NCBI RefSeq assembly: GCF_014648115.1
Contig: NZ_BMQM01000008.1
Span: forward strand, 1 to 64,000
Reading direction: 5' to 3'
Source of the DNA: Deinococcus seoulensis
Lineage (GTDB): Bacteria > Deinococcota > Deinococci > Deinococcales > Deinococcaceae
DNA length: 64,000 bases
The notes beneath the pieces were generated by a model that saw nothing but the letters and a program-made list of their open reading frames with translations, made no database searches and had not been told where the DNA came from. Position numbers and translations under genes: made by a program. The first letter of the stretch is position 1; each line of letters begins with the position of its first letter. Below, piece after piece: positions 1 through 7,797 of the stretch.

Positions 1-130
1 GCAGCATTCCCGTGACCATCCAGGCAAGGGTGTGGACGTTGCGGACGTCATTCCACAGGGCACCCTGGAGATGCGGGAGGATGGCTTGGTAGAGTCGTGG
101 GGCGTCCCCGGTGGCATTTTCGGTCTTCAC
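1..130 (-). CDS. Transposase, N-terminal fragment (IS4-like), runs off the window edge
   Basis: Reading the minus strand from a GTG at 128-130 gives 43 codons that stay open to the window edge, beginning [20 protein letters not shown] and continuing with a Trp- and His-rich stretch. I recognise this as the N-terminus of transposases of the IS4 superfamily that are common in Deinococcus genomes; this is recall, not a search. Only the N-terminus is present, so the DDE catalytic residues cannot be checked, nor whether the element is intact. A GC-rich hairpin lies just upstream at 136-163. Confidence 0.6.
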   Translation of the reverse strand, partial: MKTENATGDAPRLYQAILPHLQGALWNDVRNVHTLAWMVTGML

Positions 131-135
131 AAACA

Positions 136-163
136 GAAAGTGTCCCCTATCGGGGACGCTTTC
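136..163. repeat. Hairpin upstream of the transposase, probably inside the IS end
   Basis: GAAAGTGTCCCC (136-147) and GGGGACGCTTTC (152-163) form a 12-bp stem with one G-T pair and a 4-base loop, just outside the transposase start. A subterminal hairpin here could limit read-through transcription into the transposase or be part of the IS end. The exact outer end of the element, somewhere around 165-180, and its target duplication cannot be set because the other end is outside the window. Confidence 0.45.
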
Positions 164-268
164 TCATAATTTCTGTCAGGCGGTCAGCGCCTGGGCCTCA
201 GCGTGGACGCTCTGCGGGCGCTGCGGGTCTCCCTGGACGCCCTGCGGCGCTGAATCCCTGCTGGCAGC

Positions 269-1885
269 CTACCGGTCCGGCGTGCCCCGCTGCCGGCCGG
301 CGCGCAGATGGCCGAACACGTCTTTCAGGAGGCGGGCAGCCTCGTGGGCACGGACGCCGCCCGTGACGGTCGGGGTGTGCCCCCAGTGCGCGGCGAGCAG
401 GTCGGTCAAGCCGCCCAGCGCACCGGCCTTGGGGTTCGCGGCGCCGTACACGACGTGCCCGACGCGCGCTTCGAGGGCCGCGCCCAGGCACATGGGGCAG
501 GGTTCGAGCGTGACGACCAGCGTGCAACCGCTCAGGTACGGCGTGCCGAGGGTGCGGGCGGCGTCCCGCAGGGCGGCCAGTTCGGCGTGGCGGGTCATGT
601 CGCCGTGCTCGCGGCTGGTGTTGCGGCCCCGTCCGACCACCTGCCCATCTGGGCCGAGGACGACCGCGCCGACCGGGACTTCCTGCGCGCGGGCGGCGTC
701 GTGCGCCTGGGCCAGGGCCTCACCCATCGCGGCGTGCAGCGGGTCCGGGGGCTGGGCGGCCGCCTCCCGCGCCCCGACGGCCCAGACGGGCGGCTGAACG
801 CCCACCCACTGCACGCCCTCGCCGCTGACCAGCAGCGGCACGCGGTCCCGGTCGGCGCGCGGCACGTGCCGGTCGGTCAGGACGTCGCTGAGCTTGCGCG
901 TCCCGCCGGGCAGGGTGATGCGGTCGCCCCTCTGCCGGGTGCGCCTCTCCCAGCCGCCGGGAATCGGGAAGTCCGGTGCCGGGTACGCCTGCGGCGTCAG
1001 GTGCAACCGGCCCCCGGTGACGGTCACGTCGCGCCCGCCGGGCAGGGTGACGTGCGCGGTCTCCCCTGCCCGCAGCGCCCCGGCCAGCCGTTCCAGGTGC
1101 GGCGCGTGTACGTCCAGTCCGGCGCGGCGCACCTCGGCGCGCACCCAGCGGCGCAGCACGGCCGGTGGGACGTTGCCGCGCGGGGCGTGCGCGCTCAGGC
1201 GGGCGGCCTGATCGTTCAGCGCGGCGTCGTCCTCGGCCTGCATGCCCGCCACGCGGGCCAGGGCCTCCCCGGCGGCCGGGTAGCGGGCGGTCAGGACCGG
1301 CATGACCTCCCGGCGAATCCAGGCGCGGGTGTACGTGGGGTCGTCGTTGGTGGGGTCCTCACGCCAGTCCTGACCCTGCGCCCGCAGGAACGCCTCGATG
1401 TCGGCGCGCGGCACGTCCAGCCACGGGCGGCGCACCCGTCCCCGCGCGGCGGGAATGCCATGCAGGACTGCCTCGCCGCGCAGCAGGGCCGCCAGGACCG
1501 TCTCGGCCTGATCGCGCCGCGTGTGCGCCGTCAGGATCAGCTGCGCCGCGTGCGCCTTTGCCGTGCGGGTCAGGAAGTCGTACCGCAGGCGCCGGGCGGC
1601 GTCCTCGGTGTTCCAGCCGCGCCGCGCCGCGACCCCCGCCACGTCCACCCGCGTGGTCGCGAACGGCACGTCCAGCCGCGCCGCGAGCGCCTGCACCCAC
1701 GCGGCGTCCGCCGCCGAGTCCGCCCGCAACGCGTGATCCAGGTGCGCCGCGACCGGCCGCGCCCCCGCCAGCCGCAGCGCCCGCAGCAGCGCCACGCTGT
1801 CCGCGCCGCCCGACACGCCCACCACCACGACCTCCCCCGCATAGGGACGCAGGGGCCGCAGCAGAGAATCAGCAACGTCAGACAC
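269..1885 (-). CDS. tilS-tadA: tRNA(Ile)-lysidine synthetase fused to tRNA adenosine deaminase (TilS-TadA)
   Basis: A two-enzyme fusion of 538 residues. The N-terminal half is TilS: the N-type ATP pyrophosphatase P-loop SGGADS is at residues 25-30, followed by the substrate-binding and C-terminal domains to about residue 370. TilS converts C34 of tRNA-Ile(CAU) to lysidine. The C-terminal part, from about residue 380, is TadA, with HAE at 433-435 and PCPMC at 462-466 as the zinc and proton-transfer residues; TadA makes inosine at position 34 of tRNA-Arg(ACG). Both halves modify the wobble base. I recall a MesJ/cytosine-deaminase-like fusion annotated in D. radiodurans. The GTG start at 1885 is chosen because TACAAT (1892-1897) ends 6 bases before it, which suggests a leaderless mRNA; an ATG at 1912 would overlap that box. 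Confidence 0.93.
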   Translation of the reverse strand: MSDVADSLLRPLRPYAGEVVVVGVSGGADSVALLRALRLAGARPVAAHLDHALRADSAADAAWVQALAARLDVPFATTRVDVAGVAARRGWNTEDAARRLRYDFLTRTAKAHAAQLILTAHTRRDQAETVLAALLRGEAVLHGIPAARGRVRRPWLDVPRADIEAFLRAQGQDWREDPTNDDPTYTRAWIRREVMPVLTARYPAAGEALARVAGMQAEDDAALNDQAARLSAHAPRGNVPPAVLRRWVRAEVRRAGLDVHAPHLERLAGALRAGETAHVTLPGGRDVTVTGGRLHLTPQAYPAPDFPIPGGWERRTRQRGDRITLPGGTRKLSDVLTDRHVPRADRDRVPLLVSGEGVQWVGVQPPVWAVGAREAAAQPPDPLHAAMGEALAQAHDAARAQEVPVGAVVLGPDGQVVGRGRNTSREHGDMTRHAELAALRDAARTLGTPYLSGCTLVVTLEPCPMCLGAALEARVGHVVYGAANPKAGALGGLTDLLAAHWGHTPTVTGGVRAHEAARLLKDVFGHLRAGRQRGTPDR

Positions 1886-1891
1886 CGGCGC

Positions 1892-1913
1892 ATTGTAGGG
1901 CGGCGCGTACAAT
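1892..1913. promoter_or_regulatory. Divergent pair of leaderless-type -10 boxes
   Basis: Two TACAAT hexamers face away from each other: one on the minus strand at 1892-1897, 6 bases before the tilS-tadA GTG, and one on the plus strand at 1908-1913, 7 bases before the peroxiredoxin ATG at 1921. Such spacing puts the transcription start at or next to the start codon, the leaderless layout reported to be frequent in Deinococcus. The two hexamers are only 10 bases apart, so polymerase binding at one should exclude the other. Confidence 0.7.
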
Positions 1914-1920
1914 CGGGCGC

Positions 1921-2400
1921 ATGAGCCTCCAAGTCGGACAGCCCGCCCCGGACTTCACGCGCCGCAGCGACGACGGCCGCACCGTCTCCCTGCAAGCCCG
2001 GCGCGGACAGTGGACGGTGCTGTACTTCTACCCGCGCGCCAGCAGCGCCGGATGCAGCATCGAGGCGCAGCGCTTCGAGGCGGCCCTCCCGGAATTCGAA
2101 CGACACGGCGCGCAGGTGATCGGCGTCAGCACCGACACCGAAGCCCGGCAGGCCCGGTTCCGCGACACCTGCTCCCTGACGTTCCCCCTGATTCCCGACA
2201 GTGACCGCAGCCTCGCGCAGGCGTACGGCGTGATCGGCGGCCTGAGCGGCCTGCTCGGCATGACCGGCCGCGCCACGTTCCTGATCGACCCGCACGGCAC
2301 CATCACCTGGATTCACCGCAGCCCCAACCCCATGACGCACGTCACAGGCGCCCTGAAAGAACTGGAAGCCGCGCCCCGCACCAGCGCGGCCACCAGCTGA
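1921..2400 (+). CDS. Peroxiredoxin, BCP/PrxQ type
   Basis: A 159-residue thioredoxin-fold peroxiredoxin that should reduce hydrogen peroxide and organic hydroperoxides in the cytosol. The N-terminal GQPAPDF motif and the peroxidatic cysteine Cys45 in SSAGCS are in the expected places; most BCP proteins read TPGCT here, so the Thr is replaced by Ser. Cys84 could be a resolving cysteine, although its position is not the classical PrxQ i+5. The start at 1921 is supported by TACAAT at 1908-1913, so the message is probably leaderless. It diverges from tilS-tadA. An MITE-like copy lies about 100 bp downstream. Confidence 0.88.
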   Translation: MSLQVGQPAPDFTRRSDDGRTVSLQARRGQWTVLYFYPRASSAGCSIEAQRFEAALPEFERHGAQVIGVSTDTEARQARFRDTCSLTFPLIPDSDRSLAQAYGVIGGLSGLLGMTGRATFLIDPHGTITWIHRSPNPMTHVTGALKELEAAPRTSAATS

Positions 2401-2998
2401 AGGACTGCCACCACCCAGAAACCGAAAGTCATTCCCGAGGTCGGCTGCGCGTGGGTTCCGGGCAGTTTTCGCCCGTCCTGAAAGCATTCCGGCCCCTGCG
2501 GCATGATACGGGTTCCGTTTATTTCGTTGACAACCCGGAAGGACGCCGGGTTGCCAACTCCACGTCCGGAGGGGCGCTTCGACTCCTACTCGCTCTGCTG
2601 CGCCGCTCTCCGAGTCCGCTCGGATTGAGCGGCTTGCGACGGCTTACAGAGCCATTCAATCGGAGTCCGTATGGCCCGGCGCGCAGAGCGGTCACGGTCC
2701 GGTCACTGTTCGGCTGGCACCCTGCACTCACCCCAGGGGGAGACGCCGCGCGGGCCGGGAGTTCCAGCTCCGGGCGGTCACATGGGGCATGGAGGGAAAC
2801 CATGAATCGAGCGCCACCTCTGACCGGCTGAACACGTCCGTTTCACAGCTGTCCTGACGCTGCCTGCGGGCGCGCGGACGTTCACGGTGCCCCGTTTCCG
2901 GGTGGGGCGCGTCCTGCCTGCTGTGCCTGCGACGTGCAGGCCGGGCCGCAGGGGCGCCGCGCGGCAACGGAAAGCACCCGACCAGACAAGGAGTGTTC
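2401..2998. other. Intergenic stretch of about 600 bp
   Basis: Apart from the MITE-like copy at 2507-2671, I see no convincing gene here. A nine-codon reading frame at 2802-2831 has GGAGG upstream but no recognisable product and may be chance. AAGGAG at 2988-2993 is the ribosome-binding site of the lipoprotein gene that follows. Confidence 0.5.
2507..2671 (-). repeat. MITE-like dispersed repeat, copy A (165 bp, long form)
   Basis: This is the longest copy. Its ends are inverted (TACGGGTTCCGTTTATTTCG and, on the other strand, TACGGACTCCGATTGAATGG). It contains the family hairpin, with AACCCGG pairing to CCGGGTT, and the extra roughly 20 bp found only in long copies. The left flank is TGA (2504-2506) and the right flank is TGG (2672-2674), so its target duplication has decayed by one base. 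Orientation is opposite to copies B, D, E, F and G. Confidence 0.85.
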
Positions 2999-5392
2999 AT
3001 GCCGAGATTTCGATTGCTGCTGCTGAGTGCGGCGCTGCTCACAGCCTGTGGTGGGCCGGGCACGCCGCACACCACACCGCCGCCCGGCCCGTCCCCGACA
3101 CCCGCACCCTCTCCAGCGCCCGCGCCCGCCAAGCAGTCGCGGCCCTTCCGGGTGACGGTCATGGGCCTGGGGTCGGGAGCGCCCACCGCGCAGGTCACGC
3201 GGCCCGGCCTGAGTACACAGGCGCTGAACGGACTGGATCAGGTGGAGATCGGGGACGTGCTGGTGCGCGCCACGACCGACCTGGTGCCGCCGGGACAGGC
3301 GCGCACGGCGGGCGCGCGGTACGTGTTCGTGACGCTGACCGTGAAGAACGGCGCGTACAACACCGTGCCGAACCTGACGGTGATCCCGGCGGGCCTGGAC
3401 ACGAACACCGCGCAGTCGGCGTTCACGGACCTGCAACGCTACCCCGGACTGCCCGCGTACTCGGCGGCCGAGGCGCAGGCACTGGCGCTGAGTATCCACC
3501 CGGCCAGTCCGGTCACGCAGGACCCCCTGACGCTGCAACCATCCCTGCTGCCCGGCGAGGAGGACACCCTGCAACTGTTCGACGAGTCCGAGGTGTCACT
3601 GCTGGGCATCGCGAACGGGTTCGGCGGCGAGAACCTGCCGTACGGCTTCGTGGCGCACAACCGCAGCAGCCGCACCATTCCGGGTTCCGACGGAACGAAT
3701 CCGGGCGTGGGGACGGTCACGCTGGGCTTCCGGGTACCGTTGCAGGCGCAGGCGAAGGATGACCTGTACAGCCTGAGCGGCTGGTTCACGTTCGCGCAGG
3801 ACACCGTCACGAGCGCGACCGAATCCCTGGAAGCGCAGCTGCCGGGGAACCGCGCGGCGTTCGACCGGATGCTGTCGCAACTGTTCCGGCAGTACGAGCA
3901 GCGGGAAGTGCGGGTGCTACCCGGCACGGCGCGGCGAAGCTACCGCGATCCCTTCGGTTACTCTCATGTGAACGTGAAGCCGGTGTGCGGCGTGCGCCTG
4001 GGCGGCACGGCCGCGAACCCCACGGGCCTGATGCTGAACGGCCCGGCCGTGTTCGCGCCGGACGGCCCGCGCCTGGGTCAGTCCTCGCCGCTGTCGCTGG
4101 CACTGTGCCGTACGAACCTGCTGGACGACACGTCGGTAGACGGCGTGACGGTCGTGAACCACTGGTCGCAGAACGCCCCGTCGCGCGGCACGCCGACCGT
4201 GGTGGGCAACCGCGTGACCGTGCCGGTCTGGACGGACAGCAACGGAAATCAAAATGGCGGCTTCACCTCTGGTCAGACGGTGGACGTAACGCTGACCGCT
4301 GGCGTGACTGCCGGGGGGCAACCCGCGCCGGGCCTGCCGTTCGTGTACCGCACCCGCGTGCAGACCGCACCCGCCAGCGGCACTTATGCCGATTACTACG
4401 GCTCCCAGGTCTACGATCCCACCAACAGTCAACAGCTGACCAACCTCTCTGCGATTGCCCTGGCTGACCTGAGCGGTGCGGGGGGTGGAGGCAATCACAC
4501 GCTGATCACCAGTCGCACCGCAAACAGACTGTGGCTGGCATCCGGCAGCGTCTATGCCGTCGGTACGGCTCCCAGTGACGTGGGAACCGGTGACCTGAAC
4601 GGCGACGGGCAGATGGACGCCTTCACCAGCAACGCGGGCAGCGGGGACGTCTCGATCCTGCTGGGCAACGGGGACGGCACGCTGCAACCCGCCACGAGTG
4701 TCGTGGTGGGGGCCGGGCCGGAAAGTATCGACCGGGCCGACCTGAACGGCGACGGGCAGCTGGACCTGATCACCGCCAACCGCACGGCAAACAGCGTGTC
4801 GGTGCTGCTGAACAGCGGCGGCACGTTCAGCGCGCAGCCTGCGGTCAGCGTCGGCGCGCAGCCGTCCGACGCGGTCACGGCGGACATGAACGGCGACGGG
4901 CGCATGGACCTGCTGGTCGCCGCGACCGGCGGGAACGCCGTGAACGTACGCCTGGGGGCCGGGAACGGCACCTTCAGCGCGGCCGCCGACATTCCGGTCA
5001 CGGCCCCGATCCGCGTGGCGAGCGGGGACTTCAACAATGACGGCCGCGAGGACGTGGCGGCCCTGAGCAGCGCCGGTGTCCATGTGGCGCTGGGGAACGG
5101 GGATGGCACCTTCGCCGCGCCCACCACCCTGGGTGTGGGCAGCGACCCGCGCGACCTGCTGGTCGGGGACGCGAACGGCGACGGCTGGCTGGACGTGCTG
5201 ACCGCCGATTACGGCAGCAGTTCCCTGAGCGTGCTGCTGGGCGGGGCGAACGGGTTCACCGCGCAGGCTCCCACGGCGCTGACGAAGGCTCCGAACCGAC
5301 TGGCTCAGCTTGGAGGCTCTTACTACTACGGCAATCGCCTGATCCCCTACACGCTCGGTGACGACACGTACACGCAACTCACCCCCCAGTGA
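2999..5392 (+). CDS. FG-GAP/VCBS repeat lipoprotein
   Basis: A 797-residue exported lipoprotein of unknown function. The signal peptide ends in the lipobox LTAC, with Cys17 as the predicted lipidated residue, followed by a Pro-rich linker (about 18-45). The middle (about 45-465) has no family I recognise, except for a probable Ig-like Big_5 fold near 360-450. The C-terminal third carries FG-GAP repeats with calcium-binding DxNxDGxxD loops such as DLNGDGQMD and DMNGDGRMD, which normally make a beta-propeller. The ATG at 2999 is chosen because AAGGAG lies 5 bases upstream; a GTG two codons earlier is less likely. The next gene is a paralogue starting 41 bases after the stop, so the two are probably co-transcribed. 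Confidence 0.85.
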   Translation: MPRFRLLLLSAALLTACGGPGTPHTTPPPGPSPTPAPSPAPAPAKQSRPFRVTVMGLGSGAPTAQVTRPGLSTQALNGLDQVEIGDVLVRATTDLVPPGQARTAGARYVFVTLTVKNGAYNTVPNLTVIPAGLDTNTAQSAFTDLQRYPGLPAYSAAEAQALALSIHPASPVTQDPLTLQPSLLPGEEDTLQLFDESEVSLLGIANGFGGENLPYGFVAHNRSSRTIPGSDGTNPGVGTVTLGFRVPLQAQAKDDLYSLSGWFTFAQDTVTSATESLEAQLPGNRAAFDRMLSQLFRQYEQREVRVLPGTARRSYRDPFGYSHVNVKPVCGVRLGGTAANPTGLMLNGPAVFAPDGPRLGQSSPLSLALCRTNLLDDTSVDGVTVVNHWSQNAPSRGTPTVVGNRVTVPVWTDSNGNQNGGFTSGQTVDVTLTAGVTAGGQPAPGLPFVYRTRVQTAPASGTYADYYGSQVYDPTNSQQLTNLSAIALADLSGAGGGGNHTLITSRTANRLWLASGSVYAVGTAPSDVGTGDLNGDGQMDAFTSNAGSGDVSILLGNGDGTLQPATSVVVGAGPESIDRADLNGDGQLDLITANRTANSVSVLLNSGGTFSAQPAVSVGAQPSDAVTADMNGDGRMDLLVAATGGNAVNVRLGAGNGTFSAAADIPVTAPIRVASGDFNNDGREDVAALSSAGVHVALGNGDGTFAAPTTLGVGSDPRDLLVGDANGDGWLDVLTADYGSSSLSVLLGGANGFTAQAPTALTKAPNRLAQLGGSYYYGNRLIPYTLGDDTYTQLTPQ

Positions 5393-5433
5393 CCACCGCA
5401 GTGACCGGCCCCCACCAGGGCAAAGGACCACGC

Positions 5434-7767
5434 ATGAAACGACCCCTTCCGTTCCTGCTGACCACGGCGCTGCTGCTCGGCGCGTGTGCTCAGCCCGCCC
5501 ACACCAGTACGCCCCCACCTCCCACCGCCAGCGTGCCCGGCGGTCCCGTGATGCCCGCCGGGGCGGCGTTCACGCTGCGCTTCAGCGGGCTGGGCACCCC
5601 GGACTTCGCGGCCAGCATCGAGCCCACGCTGGGCGGACAGGCCCTGACCAGCGAGCAGGGCAACGTGACGCCTGTGCGGGTCGTCTCGCGCGGCACCATG
5701 GATGTCCTGCCCGCCGCGGGCCGCCCGCGCACCGAGGGCTACCGGTACATCTACGCGGTGGTATCCGTCACCAGTCCCAGTGCGCTTGAGAACGTGTCGT
5801 TCCTGGGCGTGCGGACGCCCGGCACGCTGCCCGCCGCCACGCACGACACGGCGATCAGCACCTTCGTGCGGGCGCCCGGCGGGGCCGCGTACACGGCTGC
5901 CGAACTGGACGCCCTGGCCCTGAGTGTGCGGCCCGCGCAGGCCAGCGCCCTGAACACGGCCACCATGCGCCTGAGCACCATTCCCGGCAGTGACGACAGC
6001 GTGCAGTTCCTGCCGGAAGACGAACTGACCTTCACGCCGCCCGGTTTCGTGGGCCTCCTCCCGTACGGGTTCACGGTCCTGAATCCGCAGGGGGGCCGCA
6101 CGCTGGCGACCGGCACGGAAGCGAACCGCATGATCGTCGGCATGCGCCTGCCGCTGCAGGCCACCCCGCAGGACGACCCGTACGGCTTCGCGTTCACGGC
6201 CGTACCCGTGCGCGACAGTACCCGCCGCGTCACGCAGACACCCGAGGGACTGCGCAGCGGCAACAGCCTGAACGTGCGGCAACTGGCCGCCAGCCTGAAC
6301 GCCACGTTGCAGGTGCAGCCGTTCAGCCCGGTGCCGGGTGACCCCATGTGCAGCGTGCGCAGCGCAGGCAGCGCCGCCGCGCCCACCGGCACGGTGTTCA
6401 CCGCGCCGCCCCTGGCGGTACCGGGCGCGAACGGGCACGCGGTGGGCCTGAATGACACCCTGACCGCCCGTTTCTGCGGCGTGACCCTGGACTCCGCCAG
6501 CGCGCAGGCGACCAGCGTCAGCGTGCGCCCCAGCCAGAGCGCCCCGGCAGCCAGCACGCCCAGCGCCACCGGTGACCGCCTGCTGATTCCCGCCCGGACC
6601 GGCGGCTACCACGCGGGAGAACAGGTCGAGGTGACGCTGCACAACACCCTGACCGCCGGGGGCAGCGCCGCGCCGGGCACGCCGTTCGTGTTCTCGTTCC
6701 GCGCCGCGACCGCGCCCGCCACCGCGACCTTCACGGATCAGACCGAACGGGCCGCCGGTCAGGACATACGTGACCTGCTGGCCGCCGACGTGAACGAGGA
6801 CGGCAAACTGGACGCGATCAGCACCGACAGCAGCGCCAACACTGTCAGCGTGTTCCTCGGGAACGGGGATGGTACCCTACAGGCCCGCACCGCGTACACC
6901 GCCGGAACAGGTCAGGCCCCGACCGACCTGGCGGCCGCCGACCTGAACGGCGACGGGCGGCTGGACCTGACCGTACGCCGCAACGACGGTACGCTGGGCA
7001 TCCTGATCAACAAGGGCCTGGGCAAGTTCAACCCCATGACCAGCCTGGAAATCGAGCCGGGTGTGACGGGGATGCTCGGGTACAGCCTGAAGGACGTAAG
7101 CGGCGACGGGAAACCCGATCTGGTCACCTGGATACAGGACGCCAGTTACGCCAGCTCCCGTCTACGCACACGCCTGGGCAACGGGGACGGCACGTTCGCC
7201 CCTGCCATCGACGCCCTGCCCAACTTGAGCAACCCCGCGTACTATTACGCAACCTACTCAGCGCCTCCACTGGCTGACCTGAACCATGACGGTCGCCTGG
7301 ATCTCGCTGTCGGCTCGGGGCAGTTGTACGTCATGTCCGGCAACGGCGACGGGACCTTCGCCACAGAGGTGGCCGCCAGTGGGCTAGCAAATCTGTACAA
7401 CAACGAGCTGATCTCAGCGGATGTCAACGAGGACGGGCACGTGGACCTGTACTCGCGTCAAACCTACACGCTGCTGCTCGGGAACGGGCGGATGGGCTTC
7501 ACCGTCACGCAACTGGACTCCGGCGGCGCCGCTCTGGCCGACCTGGATGGTGACGGTCACCTGGACCTGATCAACAGTGGACAGCTGATGCGGGGCTTCG
7601 GGAACGGCACCTTCGACCGCACGCCAGCCAACATGAACTTCTACAGCAACACCGTTCAGCACAAGTCTCTCGGGGACTTCAACGGGGACGGCAAACTCGA
7701 CGGCCTCATCAACAAATACTCATACACCCTGAACAGCCCCGCCGTGTCCGTCTCCCTCAACCAGTAA
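5434..7767 (+). CDS. FG-GAP/VCBS repeat lipoprotein, paralogue of the preceding gene
   Basis: A 777-residue paralogue of the upstream gene with the same layout. The lipobox LGAC makes Cys18 the anchor. It has a related central region (YTAAELDALALSVRP here, YSAAEAQALALSIHP upstream), a Big_5-like segment ending near residue 425, and FG-GAP repeats with DVNEDGKLD, DLNGDGRLD and DFNGDGKLD loops. It is likely an outer-surface, calcium-stabilised beta-propeller lipoprotein; ligand and function are unknown. The ATG at 5434 has AAAGGA 7 bases upstream; the frame is open further upstream, but no signal peptide would result from an earlier start. The collagen-like gene follows after 30 bases. Confidence 0.85.
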   Translation: MKRPLPFLLTTALLLGACAQPAHTSTPPPPTASVPGGPVMPAGAAFTLRFSGLGTPDFAASIEPTLGGQALTSEQGNVTPVRVVSRGTMDVLPAAGRPRTEGYRYIYAVVSVTSPSALENVSFLGVRTPGTLPAATHDTAISTFVRAPGGAAYTAAELDALALSVRPAQASALNTATMRLSTIPGSDDSVQFLPEDELTFTPPGFVGLLPYGFTVLNPQGGRTLATGTEANRMIVGMRLPLQATPQDDPYGFAFTAVPVRDSTRRVTQTPEGLRSGNSLNVRQLAASLNATLQVQPFSPVPGDPMCSVRSAGSAAAPTGTVFTAPPLAVPGANGHAVGLNDTLTARFCGVTLDSASAQATSVSVRPSQSAPAASTPSATGDRLLIPARTGGYHAGEQVEVTLHNTLTAGGSAAPGTPFVFSFRAATAPATATFTDQTERAAGQDIRDLLAADVNEDGKLDAISTDSSANTVSVFLGNGDGTLQARTAYTAGTGQAPTDLAAADLNGDGRLDLTVRRNDGTLGILINKGLGKFNPMTSLEIEPGVTGMLGYSLKDVSGDGKPDLVTWIQDASYASSRLRTRLGNGDGTFAPAIDALPNLSNPAYYYATYSAPPLADLNHDGRLDLAVGSGQLYVMSGNGDGTFATEVAASGLANLYNNELISADVNEDGHVDLYSRQTYTLLLGNGRMGFTVTQLDSGGAALADLDGDGHLDLINSGQLMRGFGNGTFDRTPANMNFYSNTVQHKSLGDFNGDGKLDGLINKYSYTLNSPAVSVSLNQ

Positions 7768-7797
7768 GTCTTCTCTCTGCACGTACAGGAGCGCACC

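Noticed and set aside
308..1924. A 538-residue open frame on the plus strand opposite tilS-tadA
   Set aside because: It is a shadow frame in GC-rich DNA. The minus strand codes a complete TilS-TadA with all motifs; the plus frame gives Arg/Gln-rich sequence with no family.
2802..2831. Nine-codon reading frame MNRAPPLTG with a GGAGG upstream
   Set aside because: No repeated amino acid, no adjoining hairpin and no regulated gene with a link to it, so a leader peptide cannot be supported.
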